Of a DNA stretch of 64,000 nt, positions 8,516 to 16,453 are shown one piece after another. Made by a program: the position numbers and the translations under genes. The notes beneath the pieces are model-generated. The model worked only from the letters and a program-made list of their open reading frames with translations, made no database searches and was not told where the DNA came from. Within the stretch, counting starts at the first letter, position 1; each line of letters begins with the position of its first letter. Source of the stretch: Hymenobacter sp. BT18 (lineage in GTDB: Bacteria > Bacteroidota > Bacteroidia > Cytophagales > Hymenobacteraceae); the NCBI RefSeq assembly GCF_012273015.1, contig NZ_CP050954.1:2046001-2110000 (forward strand), in the 5' to 3' direction.

Positions 8516-9964
8516 TTACACCACTTTTACCTTTTCCTCGAAGGCCTTGTCGGTCACATCGTAGAACAGCGCTAGCAGCTTCTTGAAGTTGTCGGGCTCG
8601 TTGATGGACTTGTCGGCTTTGTTGAGGTTATCGAGCAGCCAGTTGTGGCTGAGGCCTTTGTTGAAGAAGTCGTTCCACTTCTTTTCCACGGGCTTGCCGG
8701 CAATCATGGCGTTGAAATCCTCGGTATTCAGGTCGAAGGGGCGGAAGGCGCGGCGGTTCTGGGAGAGTTCCTGCAGCCACTGGTCTATGCCGAACTCGGG
8801 GCTGTGCAGCAGATTGTTCAGCTCCCGGAAGATGGGCTCGTTGCGCAGGGCATAGTCCAGCTTCAGGTTGTCGTGGTAGGGCGCCTTGTCGGTGGGCAGG
8901 TGCTGCTTGTGGTAGCGCGAGAAGTACAACATCTGGGTGAGGTGCTTGGCTACCAACTCGCGGGTTTCGTCGGGCAAGTGGCCAAATTGCACCTCCATCG
9001 AGTCACCACCTAGGCCGTACTCGTGGAAGTGCGGCGCGCCGCTACGCAGCTCAGCATCAGAGTACTGCATGAAGTCCACGATGCTGAGGGCGGCCAGCAG
9101 CTCAATCAGGTGAGCTTTGTTTTTCTGCTGGGTGCCGCCGGGCTGGTTGTCGTAGGGTGTGTCAGGCGTGTCGGCTAGGTAGTACAGCGCATCCAGGCCC
9201 GGCAGGTTGTGCTCGTAGTAGCTGAGTGCCGCCTTGGTCTTGGTCAGGAAGTTGTTGGAGTCGATAACCTGGTTTTCCTCGCTTTGCAGCGCGAAATAGG
9301 GCATTACCGTCACGGCGCCGGTCAGGGCGTCGCGCAGGTAGCGGGCGTTGCTGAGGCGGGTATTGGGGTCTTTCAGGTTTTTGAGCAGCAGCGGAAAGCC
9401 AGCCGCGCCGGTACCACCGAAGATGCTGGACACAAAGAATACCCGGTCGCCTTCCTGGAAGTTGTCGGCGAAAAACCGCATTTCCGGGCTTTCCACCACC
9501 TTGTTCAGCACCACGGAGCCCACGTTGGGGGAGCCGCGGAAGCCAATGGTAAGCGGACTTTCCAGGTTGTCCTGGGTGAAGAGCAGCTCCACCATGGCCT
9601 TGGAGTCTACGGAAAGCTGGTCGTAGTGCAGGTACTGGCGGAAGCTCTGGTTGATGCCGCCGAAGTCGAAGATGAAGGTATCCTTCACCCCGCCGTTGGC
9701 ATCGGCCGAGATGTTGCTCAGCGTGCTGATGTCGGTTTTGAAGAAGCCTTCCTCCTGCTGGCCCAGGCGGCGGTGCACCTGCTGGTAGCTTTGCAGCAAG
9801 GCCACCGTGCGGTTCATGTCGCCGTTGTGGGCGTCGGGGTCGATGATGATGGGCACCACCCGGTCACAGTTGGGCAGCTCTACGCCCGAGGCCAGCAGCA
9901 TGGTGAGCGAGCGAATGACGCGGGAACCCGTGCCGCCGATGCCGAATAAAAACAGTTTAGCCAT
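8516..9964 (-). CDS. Tubulin/FtsZ-like GTPase
   Basis: Cytoplasmic protein of 482 residues with tubulin-superfamily features. An N-terminal Rossmann start MAKLFLFGIGGTGSR (glycine loop 10-15) leads to the tubulin signature loop IFGGTGAAGFP at about 181-191, equivalent to FtsZ GGGTGTG. A conserved NQ-containing stretch (GGINQSFRQY, 102-111) and a large variable C-terminal half follow. It resembles the Tubulin_2 type of proteins more than true FtsZ; the usual cell-division FtsZ is not encoded here. The start is the ATG at 9964, since the in-frame TTG at 9979 adds only five residues. It follows the 153-residue orphan by 16 bp and precedes the ATPase. Inferred role: GTP-dependent assembly at the membrane, scaffolding the motor complex. 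Confidence 0.85.
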   Translation of the reverse strand: MAKLFLFGIGGTGSRVIRSLTMLLASGVELPNCDRVVPIIIDPDAHNGDMNRTVALLQSYQQVHRRLGQQEEGFFKTDISTLSNISADANGGVKDTFIFDFGGINQSFRQYLHYDQLSVDSKAMVELLFTQDNLESPLTIGFRGSPNVGSVVLNKVVESPEMRFFADNFQEGDRVFFVSSIFGGTGAAGFPLLLKNLKDPNTRLSNARYLRDALTGAVTVMPYFALQSEENQVIDSNNFLTKTKAALSYYEHNLPGLDALYYLADTPDTPYDNQPGGTQQKNKAHLIELLAALSIVDFMQYSDAELRSGAPHFHEYGLGGDSMEVQFGHLPDETRELVAKHLTQMLYFSRYHKQHLPTDKAPYHDNLKLDYALRNEPIFRELNNLLHSPEFGIDQWLQELSQNRRAFRPFDLNTEDFNAMIAGKPVEKKWNDFFNKGLSHNWLLDNLNKADKSINEPDNFKKLLALFYDVTDKAFEEKVKVV

Positions 9965-9980
9965 GTGGGTACTTTTCAAA

Positions 9981-10442
9981 TTACTCTTCTAGTGATTCGT
10001 CCTCTTCGCAGTTGTATATGGCATTACTGAGTACCATATGGATATCCGCAAAGTGACGACACTGTTCTACCAACTCTAGTAAATGAGCTTCTTCAACGAA
10101 TTGAGTAAGAATGTCATCATCGGCTTTTACACACGCAATGACTCGTTCTTTTAACTCGTCAAGCGAATAGGCTCGGGTAATGACCCATTCGTTTTCAATA
10201 GGTATGGAGGCCCAATAGAAATACGATAGAAGTTTCTGAAAAGGACCGAAGCTCCGCTTGAGCGTGATAGTTCGGTCCCATACAGCTCCCTTCTTATCGT
10301 AAAATTCTTCTCTTCCTTTCTGCAAGCTATAGTAGCCGGACAGGTTACAGTGAGCAACCCCCGTTTCATCTTCAATGAAATAGCAGTAAGGATCTTTAGG
10401 GTACTGATGAAGCGCTAACAGTGGGAATTCAGGCTTCATCAT
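9981..10442 (-). CDS. Low-GC orphan protein in the motor locus
   Basis: 153 residues, no recognised family. Soluble, no signal peptide or membrane helix, acidic C-terminus (NCEEDESLEE), several aromatic residues (YWASIPIENEWVITRAYSLDEL). Spaced 5 bp from the upstream membrane-protein gene and 16 bp from the tubulin-like gene, so it is almost certainly cotranscribed. Its base composition is clearly more AT-rich than every neighbour, with many A/T third positions, which suggests later acquisition or replacement. Two consecutive Met codons stand at the start. It could be a variable specificity component or an immunity or adaptor protein; nothing in the sequence decides. Confidence 0.75.
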   Translation of the reverse strand: MMKPEFPLLALHQYPKDPYCYFIEDETGVAHCNLSGYYSLQKGREEFYDKKGAVWDRTITLKRSFGPFQKLLSYFYWASIPIENEWVITRAYSLDELKERVIACVKADDDILTQFVEEAHLLELVEQCRHFADIHMVLSNAIYNCEEDESLEE

Positions 10443-10447
10443 TTACG

Positions 10448-10840
10448 CTAAAATGGAGTGGTGCTGGCGTTGGTGGAGGTACGCTTGAGCAGCAGGGAGA
10501 ACAGGAAAAACCAGAGCATGCTTAGCACTGCGTTCCAGGTAGCCAGCCAGTAGATGTAGCTGTGTTGGGTGGCCTGCTGGGCGCTAGTTTGCCAGAGGGT
10601 GATAACGAAGGCCAACACCGCGTTCAGCGCCAGGAAAATGCCCCAATGGCGTCCTTTGTTGAAGGTGGCCACGCCCATGGCGCGGTTGATGCCCAGGTAA
10701 AACAGCAGCACCAGCGCCAGAGACAAGCCCCAGTTCAGCAGTCCCAAATTGGGAAAGATAACGTCGCGGTACACAGGCGTGTCGGCAGGCGGCTGGGGCT
10801 GGCCGATGAGTTCGTAGATGGTCTGGAACAGTGCTTTCAT
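10448..10840 (-). CDS. Three-helix membrane protein of the motor locus
   Basis: 130 residues with hydrophobic helices at about 31-50 (LGLLNWGLSLALVLLFYLGI), 67-83 and 95-118, so an inner-membrane protein with three or four passes. Unknown family. It begins 104 bp after the stop of the vWA lipoprotein and ends 5 bp before the orphan gene, placing it in the same transcription unit. Residues between the helices are short, so it probably acts by contacts within the membrane, for instance with the motor channel or the lipoprotein. No catalytic motif seen. Confidence 0.72.
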   Translation of the reverse strand: MKALFQTIYELIGQPQPPADTPVYRDVIFPNLGLLNWGLSLALVLLFYLGINRAMGVATFNKGRHWGIFLALNAVLAFVITLWQTSAQQATQHSYIYWLATWNAVLSMLWFFLFSLLLKRTSTNASTTPF

Positions 10841-10944
10841 AGAAGCTGAGGGAAACGCGGGAATGAGTTAGGAGAGAGGAACGCGGGGAGATGAAACGGC
10901 AAACGGCCGCGGATAGTGTACGCAGTACGGTTGCCACGGGGCAA

Positions 10945-12315
10945 TTACCGGGCCGGCTGCAGGGTCAGGTCGATGCGGAAGATGGGTTGGGCGTCCTGCT
11001 CACTGGTCGTTACGGCCTGCACCCCATCCACCAACGAGCTGAGGGCAAACGTCTTGGCGCCGCTCTGGTTGGGGTTGCTGTCGTTTTTGGTAGTCCACTG
11101 ATTTACCCAGGCCGGCCGCCGGTCATTTAGCACCACTTGCAGGGGCCGGGCCGCTTTGCCCAGACGCGTGAGGCGCACTTTCACAAAGTGGGTGTAGCCG
11201 GATTCGGGGCCGCTGCTGGCGCGGGTCTGGTCGGTAGCCGCAAACACCTGGGCGATTTTGGCATCGGTATCCTGGCCAATAAGCTGGAGGTTTTGCTTAA
11301 GGTAGGCCACGTCCTGGTACAGAGCCGGCAAGGACTTCAGATTCAGGCCCAATACAAACTCCACCGGCTGCGCGGCCGAGGCTTCGGCTACCGTAATGGT
11401 GTGGTAGGAAGCCCCCGCAGCCCGCTTGCTGGCACCTTCATCCCCGTAGTACCAGCTGCCTTGGTTCTGGAATTTGCTTAGCAAGGACGAGGCAGGCACC
11501 GGATACGTCACGCCGAAGTGGGCCTGCTCAGCCGACTGCTTACTGAGCAGGGCGGCATCGAAGCGGCGCACGGCATCGGCGGGACCCAGCACCCAGAAGT
11601 AGTACGGAATATCGGTGTCGCAGCAGTTGGCGCGTTTGGCTCCGGCGGTTTTTAGGGCGGGGTAAAAGGCGCCCTTGAAGTCGGAGGTGAAGCCGTAGAC
11701 CGACACAGCCAAGTCAGAGCGGCTAGCCCGGTTGAGGGCGTCGGTAATATCGGTTTTGATGTAGGGAATGGCGCCGGCGTTTTTCGGGGAATAAATAAAG
11801 TCCGAAATCAGCACGCTTACGGAGCCGGGCTGGTAATAGCGGCTCACCAGCGTATCGAGCACTGAGGGAATATCCGTGCTCTTGGCAGGCTCCTGAATGC
11901 CCCCGCGCACCGTGCCCGAAAGCTGCTGGTACGAGTCGCGGTAAGGCTTTTCCTTGATGCGGAAGAACTGCTTTTGCTGTACGGCCGTGCTGCGGTTTAC
12001 ATCCGATAAAAATTGGGCTACGTGCTGCTGGAACCGCGTATTCTCGGCCCCGCCGCCGGGCTTGGGCATAAACCCTTCCATGGACCCCGACACTTCCAGA
12101 AACACGTTCACCTGCGCGAGCGGCGCATTGGTAGCCTCGGTGGGCGCAGCGGTATTTTTGGGCGCTACGGCCCCGGGCACCTCGGTGGGCGGCACTTCAG
12201 TGGGCGTGGTGGCCGCCCCCCCTTCCGATTTCATGTCCTCCCGGGAGTAGCAGCCAGTGAGCAGCAAGGCGGCTGCCACGGCCGGCAGCAGGGTAAGCAA
12301 AGTGGGTTTTCGCAT
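10945..12315 (-). CDS. vWA-like lipoprotein, first gene of the motor locus
   Basis: Protein of 456 residues with a lipoprotein signal ending LLTGC (Cys22), a Thr/Pro/Glu-rich tether to about residue 65, then a von Willebrand A-like domain. The first strand reads VNVFLEVSGSMEGF (69-82), so the metal site DxSxS becomes ExSxS. A later strand SVLISDFIYS fits the second hydrophobic strand of the fold. Known: vWA domains bind partners, often through a metal. The tether implies an outer- or inner-membrane lipid anchor with the domain in the periplasm or on the surface. The start at 12315 keeps the signal peptide intact; the longer frame from 12366 does not. It probably senses or binds a ligand for the downstream machinery (inference). 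Confidence 0.8.
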   Translation of the reverse strand: MRKPTLLTLLPAVAAALLLTGCYSREDMKSEGGAATTPTEVPPTEVPGAVAPKNTAAPTEATNAPLAQVNVFLEVSGSMEGFMPKPGGGAENTRFQQHVAQFLSDVNRSTAVQQKQFFRIKEKPYRDSYQQLSGTVRGGIQEPAKSTDIPSVLDTLVSRYYQPGSVSVLISDFIYSPKNAGAIPYIKTDITDALNRASRSDLAVSVYGFTSDFKGAFYPALKTAGAKRANCCDTDIPYYFWVLGPADAVRRFDAALLSKQSAEQAHFGVTYPVPASSLLSKFQNQGSWYYGDEGASKRAAGASYHTITVAEASAAQPVEFVLGLNLKSLPALYQDVAYLKQNLQLIGQDTDAKIAQVFAATDQTRASSGPESGYTHFVKVRLTRLGKAARPLQVVLNDRRPAWVNQWTTKNDSNPNQSGAKTFALSSLVDGVQAVTTSEQDAQPIFRIDLTLQPAR

Positions 12316-12320
12316 CGGGC

Positions 12321-12350
12321 CAAAGTACAGGTTGGCGGCCGAAGCCGCAA
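12321..12350 (-). promoter_or_regulatory. Possible leaderless promoter of the motor locus
   Basis: Reading the minus strand, TTG (12350-12348) is followed after 20 bp by TACTTTG (12327-12321), close to the Bacteroidota -33 TTTG / -7 TAnnTTTG pattern but one base short in the -7 box. The ATG at 12315 begins 5 bp further on, so transcription would start at or next to the start codon. Confidence 0.4.
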
Positions 12351-12431
12351 CCCCGCGTACTGACAAGCCGCCCCGCAGGTTGTGCCGAAACGCAAGGCGC
12401 AGCAGAAAATTTTATCTTCGCCGCCCTTTAC

Positions 12432-12533
12432 TGTCATCCTGAGCGAAGCGAAGGACCTTATCACAGTAGAACGACTATCGAAACAACGACTCGTTCCAGC
12501 GTGGCAAGGTCCTTCGCTTCGCTCAGGATGACA
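12432..12533. repeat. Dispersed intergenic palindrome, copy 5
   Basis: Inverted repeat between the nucleotidyltransferase and the vWA gene. Arms at 12432-12459 (starting TGTCATCCTGAGCGAAGCG) and 12506-12533 (ending TCGCTCAGGATGACA) pair over 28 bp with a loop of about 46 bp. Nearly the same arms recur at 27460-27548. It may also act as the terminator of the nucleotidyltransferase gene. Confidence 0.9.
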
Positions 12534-12545
12534 AATAAAAAAGCT

Positions 12546-13544
12546 TTAGCTGTAGTCGATTTCCGTGTTGTCGCCGATGTTGAGGCTGTGGTTCATGCCG
12601 CGGAAGGAAGCGTCGGAACCTACAATGCAGTCGTGGAGCACCGCAGAGCGCAGTTCGGAGTAAGAGCCGATAATAGCGTCACTGAGGATGGTGTTCTTAA
12701 CGATGGTCCGGTCGCCGATGGCCACGTTGGGGCCGATGATGGCGTGCGAAATCTGACAGTCCCGGCCAATGCTAACGGGCGGGATGATGATGGTATCCGG
12801 AAACTCGGGGTACTCGCGGCGGCCCAGGAACTCGGGGCGGTTAAGCAGGCGGGCGTTGGCTTCGAGCAGGGTTTCCTTGCGGCCGCAGTCAAACCAGTTG
12901 TCTACCGGCGTAGTCGTAATGGTTTCGCCCTGCTGAATCATGCGCATGAGGGCATCGGTGAGCTGAAACTCGCCGTGGGTGCGCTGATCTTCGTTTACAA
13001 TTTGCTCCAGGGCCTCGGCCAGCAAGGCAGGGTTGGCAATCTTGTAGAGGCCCACCATGGCATAGTTCGACTTCGGAATGCGGGGCTTCTCCACCACTTT
13101 GGTGACGCGGCCGCCGGCCCCGGTTTCCACCAGCCCAAACATGGTCGGCGTTTTCACTTCCTTCACGGCCAGCACCGTGCCGGGCGTGCGCAGCAGCTGG
13201 GGCAGGTCGATGTCCACAATGGTGTCGCCGAGCAGAATCAGCACGCCTTCCTCGTGGCGAAACGTGTCGCGGGCCAGCCACAGGGCCTGCCCGATACCCT
13301 CGCGCGGCTCCTGCACCACGAAGGTGGCTTGCAGCTCGGGATACTGGCGGCGCACGTAGCGCTCCACCTTTTCGCCCAGGTAGCCAATGATGAAGACGAA
13401 GTCGTCAATACCCGCGCTCAGAAGCCGGTCGATGATGTGACCCAGGATGGTAGTGCCTGCAATGGGCACCAACGACTTGGGCTGGGTGTGCGTGTGCGGG
13501 CGCAGGCGGGTGCCAATGCCCGCGACGGGAATGACTGCTTTCAT
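12546..13544 (-). CDS. Sugar-phosphate nucleotidyltransferase with left-handed beta-helix
   Basis: 332 residues. Transfers a nucleotide to a sugar 1-phosphate to form an activated sugar for polysaccharide or glycolipid synthesis. Seen: the N-terminal signature MKAVIPVAGIGTRLRPHT with the GxGTRLRP loop, LVPIAG, an internal ILLGDTIVDIDLP (metal-binding region), then hexapeptide-type repeats in the last 80 residues (IIIPPVSIGRDCQISHAIIG and following), giving a left-handed beta-helix. Such long forms include glucose-1-phosphate thymidylyl- or uridylyltransferases; the exact sugar cannot be told. The start at 13544 matches the family; the frame extends upstream without homology. It lies upstream of the motor locus on the same strand, separated by a palindrome, and is probably unrelated. 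Confidence 0.88.
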   Translation of the reverse strand: MKAVIPVAGIGTRLRPHTHTQPKSLVPIAGTTILGHIIDRLLSAGIDDFVFIIGYLGEKVERYVRRQYPELQATFVVQEPREGIGQALWLARDTFRHEEGVLILLGDTIVDIDLPQLLRTPGTVLAVKEVKTPTMFGLVETGAGGRVTKVVEKPRIPKSNYAMVGLYKIANPALLAEALEQIVNEDQRTHGEFQLTDALMRMIQQGETITTTPVDNWFDCGRKETLLEANARLLNRPEFLGRREYPEFPDTIIIPPVSIGRDCQISHAIIGPNVAIGDRTIVKNTILSDAIIGSYSELRSAVLHDCIVGSDASFRGMNHSLNIGDNTEIDYS

Positions 13545-13766
13545 GAACAAGCGGTGGAGGGATAGATTCGCAAAATACAGATTCGATTGGTTTAGCTCCC
13601 TACTAATACAACCGCCGACGCCCGAATTCGTACTGGCAGCACGTGTATATAGTTTTTCCTGCATAGGTTAGGGCCCCAAAGCCCCACCGTACCTGCCGCC
13701 CCGGCAGCGCCGCCGACCGGCTAGCTTCCCTTGTTTTCTCTCCCTCACTTCCATTTTTTAACTTTT

Positions 13767-14345
13767 ATGAAACGCTTCCTTCTTTACTTCGCGGGCCTGG
13801 TAATTATGCTCAGCCAGTCGTCGTGCGGCTACAACTCCATGGTCCAGAAAGACCAGGCCGTGAAAGCCCAGTGGGCCAACGTGCAAAACAGCTACCAGCG
13901 CCGCTCCGACCTGATTCCGAATCTGGTGAACACGGTGAAAGGTGCCGCCAACTTTGAGAAATCTACCCTGACGGAGGTGATTGAAGCCCGCGCCAAGGCC
14001 ACCAGCGTACAAGTAAACTCCGACCAGCTCACCCCCGAGAACATCAAGAAGTTCCAGGAAGCCCAGAGCCAGGTATCAGCCGGATTGGGCCGCCTGCTGG
14101 CCGTTTCGGAAAACTACCCTGATCTGAAAGCCAACGCCAACTTCCAGGAGCTGCAGGCCCAGATCGAGGGCACTGAGAACCGCATCAACGTAGAGCGCCA
14201 GAAGTTTAACACCGTCACCAACGACTACAACGGCTACATCAAGTCGTTCCCGAACAACATCTTCGCCGGCATGTTCGGCTTTGCCGAGAAACCTTACTTC
14301 GAAGCCGACGCCAGCGCCCAGAAGGCGCCCACGGTACAGTTTTAA
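13767..14345 (+). CDS. lemA: LemA family lipoprotein
   Basis: 192 residues. A short hydrophobic leader ends SQSSC (Cys20), followed by the LemA signature YNSMVQKDQAVKAQWANVQNSYQRR with SDLIPNLVNTVKG and the helical bundle typical of the family (ENRINVERQKFNTVTNDYN near residue 145). The biochemical role of LemA is not settled; it is an envelope protein very often paired with TPM-domain proteins, as here. It is the first gene of a three-gene operon with the two TPM genes. The 113-bp gap before the next gene contains an inverted repeat. Confidence 0.93.
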   Translation: MKRFLLYFAGLVIMLSQSSCGYNSMVQKDQAVKAQWANVQNSYQRRSDLIPNLVNTVKGAANFEKSTLTEVIEARAKATSVQVNSDQLTPENIKKFQEAQSQVSAGLGRLLAVSENYPDLKANANFQELQAQIEGTENRINVERQKFNTVTNDYNGYIKSFPNNIFAGMFGFAEKPYFEADASAQKAPTVQF

Positions 14346-14351
14346 TTAGTT

Positions 14352-14456
14352 GTTAGGGTCTTGGGGTTTTAGGGTCTTGGGTTGACGTGTCAAGAAACAA
14401 CAGTTCGTTGCTCGTTAAACCAAGACCCTAAGACCCCAAGCCCCCAAGACCCTAAC
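14352..14456. repeat. Low-complexity inverted repeat inside the lemA operon
   Basis: Arms at 14352-14382 (TTAGGGTCTTGGGGTTTTAG and on) and 14418-14456 (AAGACCCTAAGACCCCAAGC and on) are complementary and built from short words such as GGGTCTTGG. Related words occur at 45883-45990 and 26678-26706, so this is a second dispersed class, unlike the GAAGGACCTT class. Confidence 0.8.
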
Positions 14457-14458
14457 CC

Positions 14459-14911
14459 ATGACCAACCCACTCACTCCCCAGCAGGAGGCTTCGCTGATA
14501 GCCGCTATCCGGCAGGCGGAGGTGCGTACCTCCGGGGAAATTCGCGTGCATCTGGAAAACCAGTGTCCCACCCCCGAACCACTGGACCGCGCCGCGCAAG
14601 TATTTGCTCAGCTCAATATGCAGCACACAGCCCAGCGCAATGGGGTGCTGTTCTACGTGGCCTGGGACTCCCGCCTGTTTGCCGTCATTGGCGACGCCGG
14701 CATCAACGCCGCCGTGCCCGACGACTTCTGGGAAAGCACCAAGGAAATTGTGCTGGACCACTTCCGCGCCAACAAGTTTGTGACGGGCCTGGAGAAGGGC
14801 ATTCAGCTGGTGGGTGAGCAGCTTCAGCGGTACTTCCCCTACGACGCCACTACCGACCAGAACGAACTCGACGACTCCATTTCGTTTGGCGATTCAGCGC
14901 CGCGTGTATGA
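14459..14911 (+). CDS. TPM-domain protein without signal peptide
   Basis: 150 residues covering one TPM (YgcG/Psb32-type) domain: SLIAAIRQAEVRTSGEIRVHLE near the start, GVLFYVAWDSRLFAVIGDAGIN in the centre, and a helical end. No leader or membrane helix, so it is probably cytoplasmic. TPM domains in some plant homologues have been linked to phosphatase activity and in bacteria to envelope functions; the role here is open. Its stop overlaps the next gene by 4 bp (ATGA), showing translational coupling with the secreted TPM protein. Confidence 0.88.
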   Translation: MTNPLTPQQEASLIAAIRQAEVRTSGEIRVHLENQCPTPEPLDRAAQVFAQLNMQHTAQRNGVLFYVAWDSRLFAVIGDAGINAAVPDDFWESTKEIVLDHFRANKFVTGLEKGIQLVGEQLQRYFPYDATTDQNELDDSISFGDSAPRV

Positions 14912-15732
14912 CCTCTTCCTCCTTTAGGTTTTTTCGATTAACCCGCGTGGCGCGGTGGCTGCCGCTCGTGGCCCTGTGGCTGCTGGCCTCCGCGGCCCTG
15001 GCGCAGAACCTGCCGCCGCGGCCCTCCCCACCCCGCCTCGTAAACGACCTAGCCGGCCTGCTCAGCCCCGACGAAGAAGCGCAGCTGGAGCAAAAGCTCA
15101 TTGCCTACGATGATTCTACTTCCTCGCAGATTGCGGTAGTCACGGTGCCCTCCCTGGAGGGCTACGAAGTGGCCGACTATGCCCAGCGCCTCGGGGAAAG
15201 CTGGGGAGTAGGCCGCAAGGGTAAAAACAACGGCCTGCTGATTCTCGTCAGCAACGCCGAGCATAAAGTCACCATTCAGACCGGGTACGGTCTGGAAGGA
15301 GCCATTCCGGATGCCCTGGCTAAGCGCGTCATCAGCAACGTGCTGGTGCCCAACTTCCGGGCCGGGCAGTACTACAAAGGCCTGGATGAAGCCACTACCC
15401 GGCTGATTGCCCTAGCCAGCGGTGAGTACAAAGCGGAGCCGCGCGCCACCGGCGACTTTGAAGACAGCAGCGGCTCGGGCTGGACGTTCTGGATAGTGCT
15501 GGCGGTGCTTATTCTCTTCCTGATCTTCCGCATGCGCGGCGGCGGAGGTGGTGGCGGAGGTGGTTTTGGCAGCCGCCGACGCGGCTTTGGGGGCGGCTTT
15601 ATCCCACCCATCATCCTGGGTGGCGGTGGTTTTGGCGGGGGCGGCTTCGGCGGCGGAGGTGGTGGCGGGGGCGGCTTTGGTGGCTTCGGCGGCGGCTCCT
15701 TCGGCGGCGGCGGTGCCTCCGGCGACTGGTAA
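14908..15732 (+). CDS. Secreted, membrane-anchored TPM-domain protein with Gly-rich tail
   Basis: 274 residues: signal peptide (to about 32, ending ALAQ), TPM domain (about 40-165, with LVNDLAGLLSPDEEAQLEQKL, ESWGVGRKGKNNGLLILVS and YGLEGAIPDALA), a membrane helix at about 191-208 (WTFWIVLAVLILFLIFRM), then about 65 residues of Gly/Phe-rich, low-complexity tail ending GASGDW. This is the usual YgcG-like architecture. The domain faces the periplasm. It is the third gene of the LemA operon, whose members are thought to act together in the envelope. Confidence 0.92.
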   Translation: MTSSSFRFFRLTRVARWLPLVALWLLASAALAQNLPPRPSPPRLVNDLAGLLSPDEEAQLEQKLIAYDDSTSSQIAVVTVPSLEGYEVADYAQRLGESWGVGRKGKNNGLLILVSNAEHKVTIQTGYGLEGAIPDALAKRVISNVLVPNFRAGQYYKGLDEATTRLIALASGEYKAEPRATGDFEDSSGSGWTFWIVLAVLILFLIFRMRGGGGGGGGGFGSRRRGFGGGFIPPIILGGGGFGGGGFGGGGGGGGGFGGFGGGSFGGGGASGDW

Positions 15733-15764
15733 GCGGCCTGCTACTCAAGGTCCTGTAACACATA

Positions 15765-15811
15765 AAACAGTAAGCGCCTGCCGTCGTGCTGACGGCAGGC
15801 GCTTACTGTTT
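15765..15811. terminator. Bidirectional hairpin terminator
   Basis: Perfect 21-bp stem (AAACAGTAAGCGCCTGCCGTC against its complement) with a 5-base loop, A-rich on one side and T-rich on the other. It lies between the convergent TPM and exonuclease genes and can serve both. Confidence 0.92.
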
Positions 15812-15828
15812 GCGGCAGAGTACCATGC

Positions 15829-16425
15829 TTAATGGGTGAGCTTGTAAACCGGCAGTTGGTAGAAAGGACGCAGGAGCTGCACCACATCCAGGGCATCGGC
15901 CAGGGCTTCGTGGGCCACTTCCTGGCTCTCGAAGTTTGCGCGGGCCTTGCAGATGGTCATGGTGGGCAGGCGCGTGTCTTTGTGCCAGTTCAGATAAAAA
16001 GCGGCCGGGTCGAGCATAGCAGGCTCCGCGCGCACCAAGGTGCCCCAGCCCGGCAGCTCCCGCAGAAAGCCCAGGTCAAAGACCGCAATGTTTTTGCCGG
16101 CCATGGTCACCGTCACGCAGTCCTGCTTGTCGGTTTTGAAGCCTTGAGCAAGCAGAAACTCCCGTAGCTGGGGCAGCAGCTCGGCCGGGTTACACAGCTC
16201 GGGGTTAGGCTCTTTGCGGGCTAGTTCCTGGATAAGCCGGGCATTCAGGGCCAGGGCTCCGGCGGTGCCCACGTACTCGGGGTGGCGCACCACCCGCCGG
16301 AAAGCGGGCAGTTCCTCCAGTGGCCGCAGGTGCTTAGTGTCTTCTACCACCGCCGCCAGCTCCAGAATCTGATGGCGCTGGGGGTTGCTGCCGGAAGTTT
16401 CGAGGTCAAGGGAGACGTAGCGCAT
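15829..16425 (-). CDS. DEDDh 3'-5' exonuclease (DnaQ/oligoribonuclease-like)
   Basis: 198 residues. Hydrolyses nucleic acids from the 3' end with two metal ions. Seen: exo I motif SLDLETSG (Asp and Glu ligands) at residues 4-11, exo II Asp in NIAVFDLGFL, and exo III HEALADALDVV, giving the H-x4-D of the DEDDh class. It is stand-alone, not fused to a polymerase, so it could process RNA ends or DNA. The start at 16425 puts the first strand at the N-terminus; an upstream ATG at 16449 would add 8 residues. Its neighbour upstream ends 28 bp before it on the same strand. Confidence 0.85.
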   Translation of the reverse strand: MRYVSLDLETSGSNPQRHQILELAAVVEDTKHLRPLEELPAFRRVVRHPEYVGTAGALALNARLIQELARKEPNPELCNPAELLPQLREFLLAQGFKTDKQDCVTVTMAGKNIAVFDLGFLRELPGWGTLVRAEPAMLDPAAFYLNWHKDTRLPTMTICKARANFESQEVAHEALADALDVVQLLRPFYQLPVYKLTH

Positions 16426-16453
16426 CGGGGGGCAGAAGCTAGCCGGCATAAGA

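Noticed and set aside
622..12315. Locus as a canonical Zorya defence system
   Set aside because: ZorC, ZorD (helicase-nuclease) and ZorE are absent; only the motor pair resembles Zorya.
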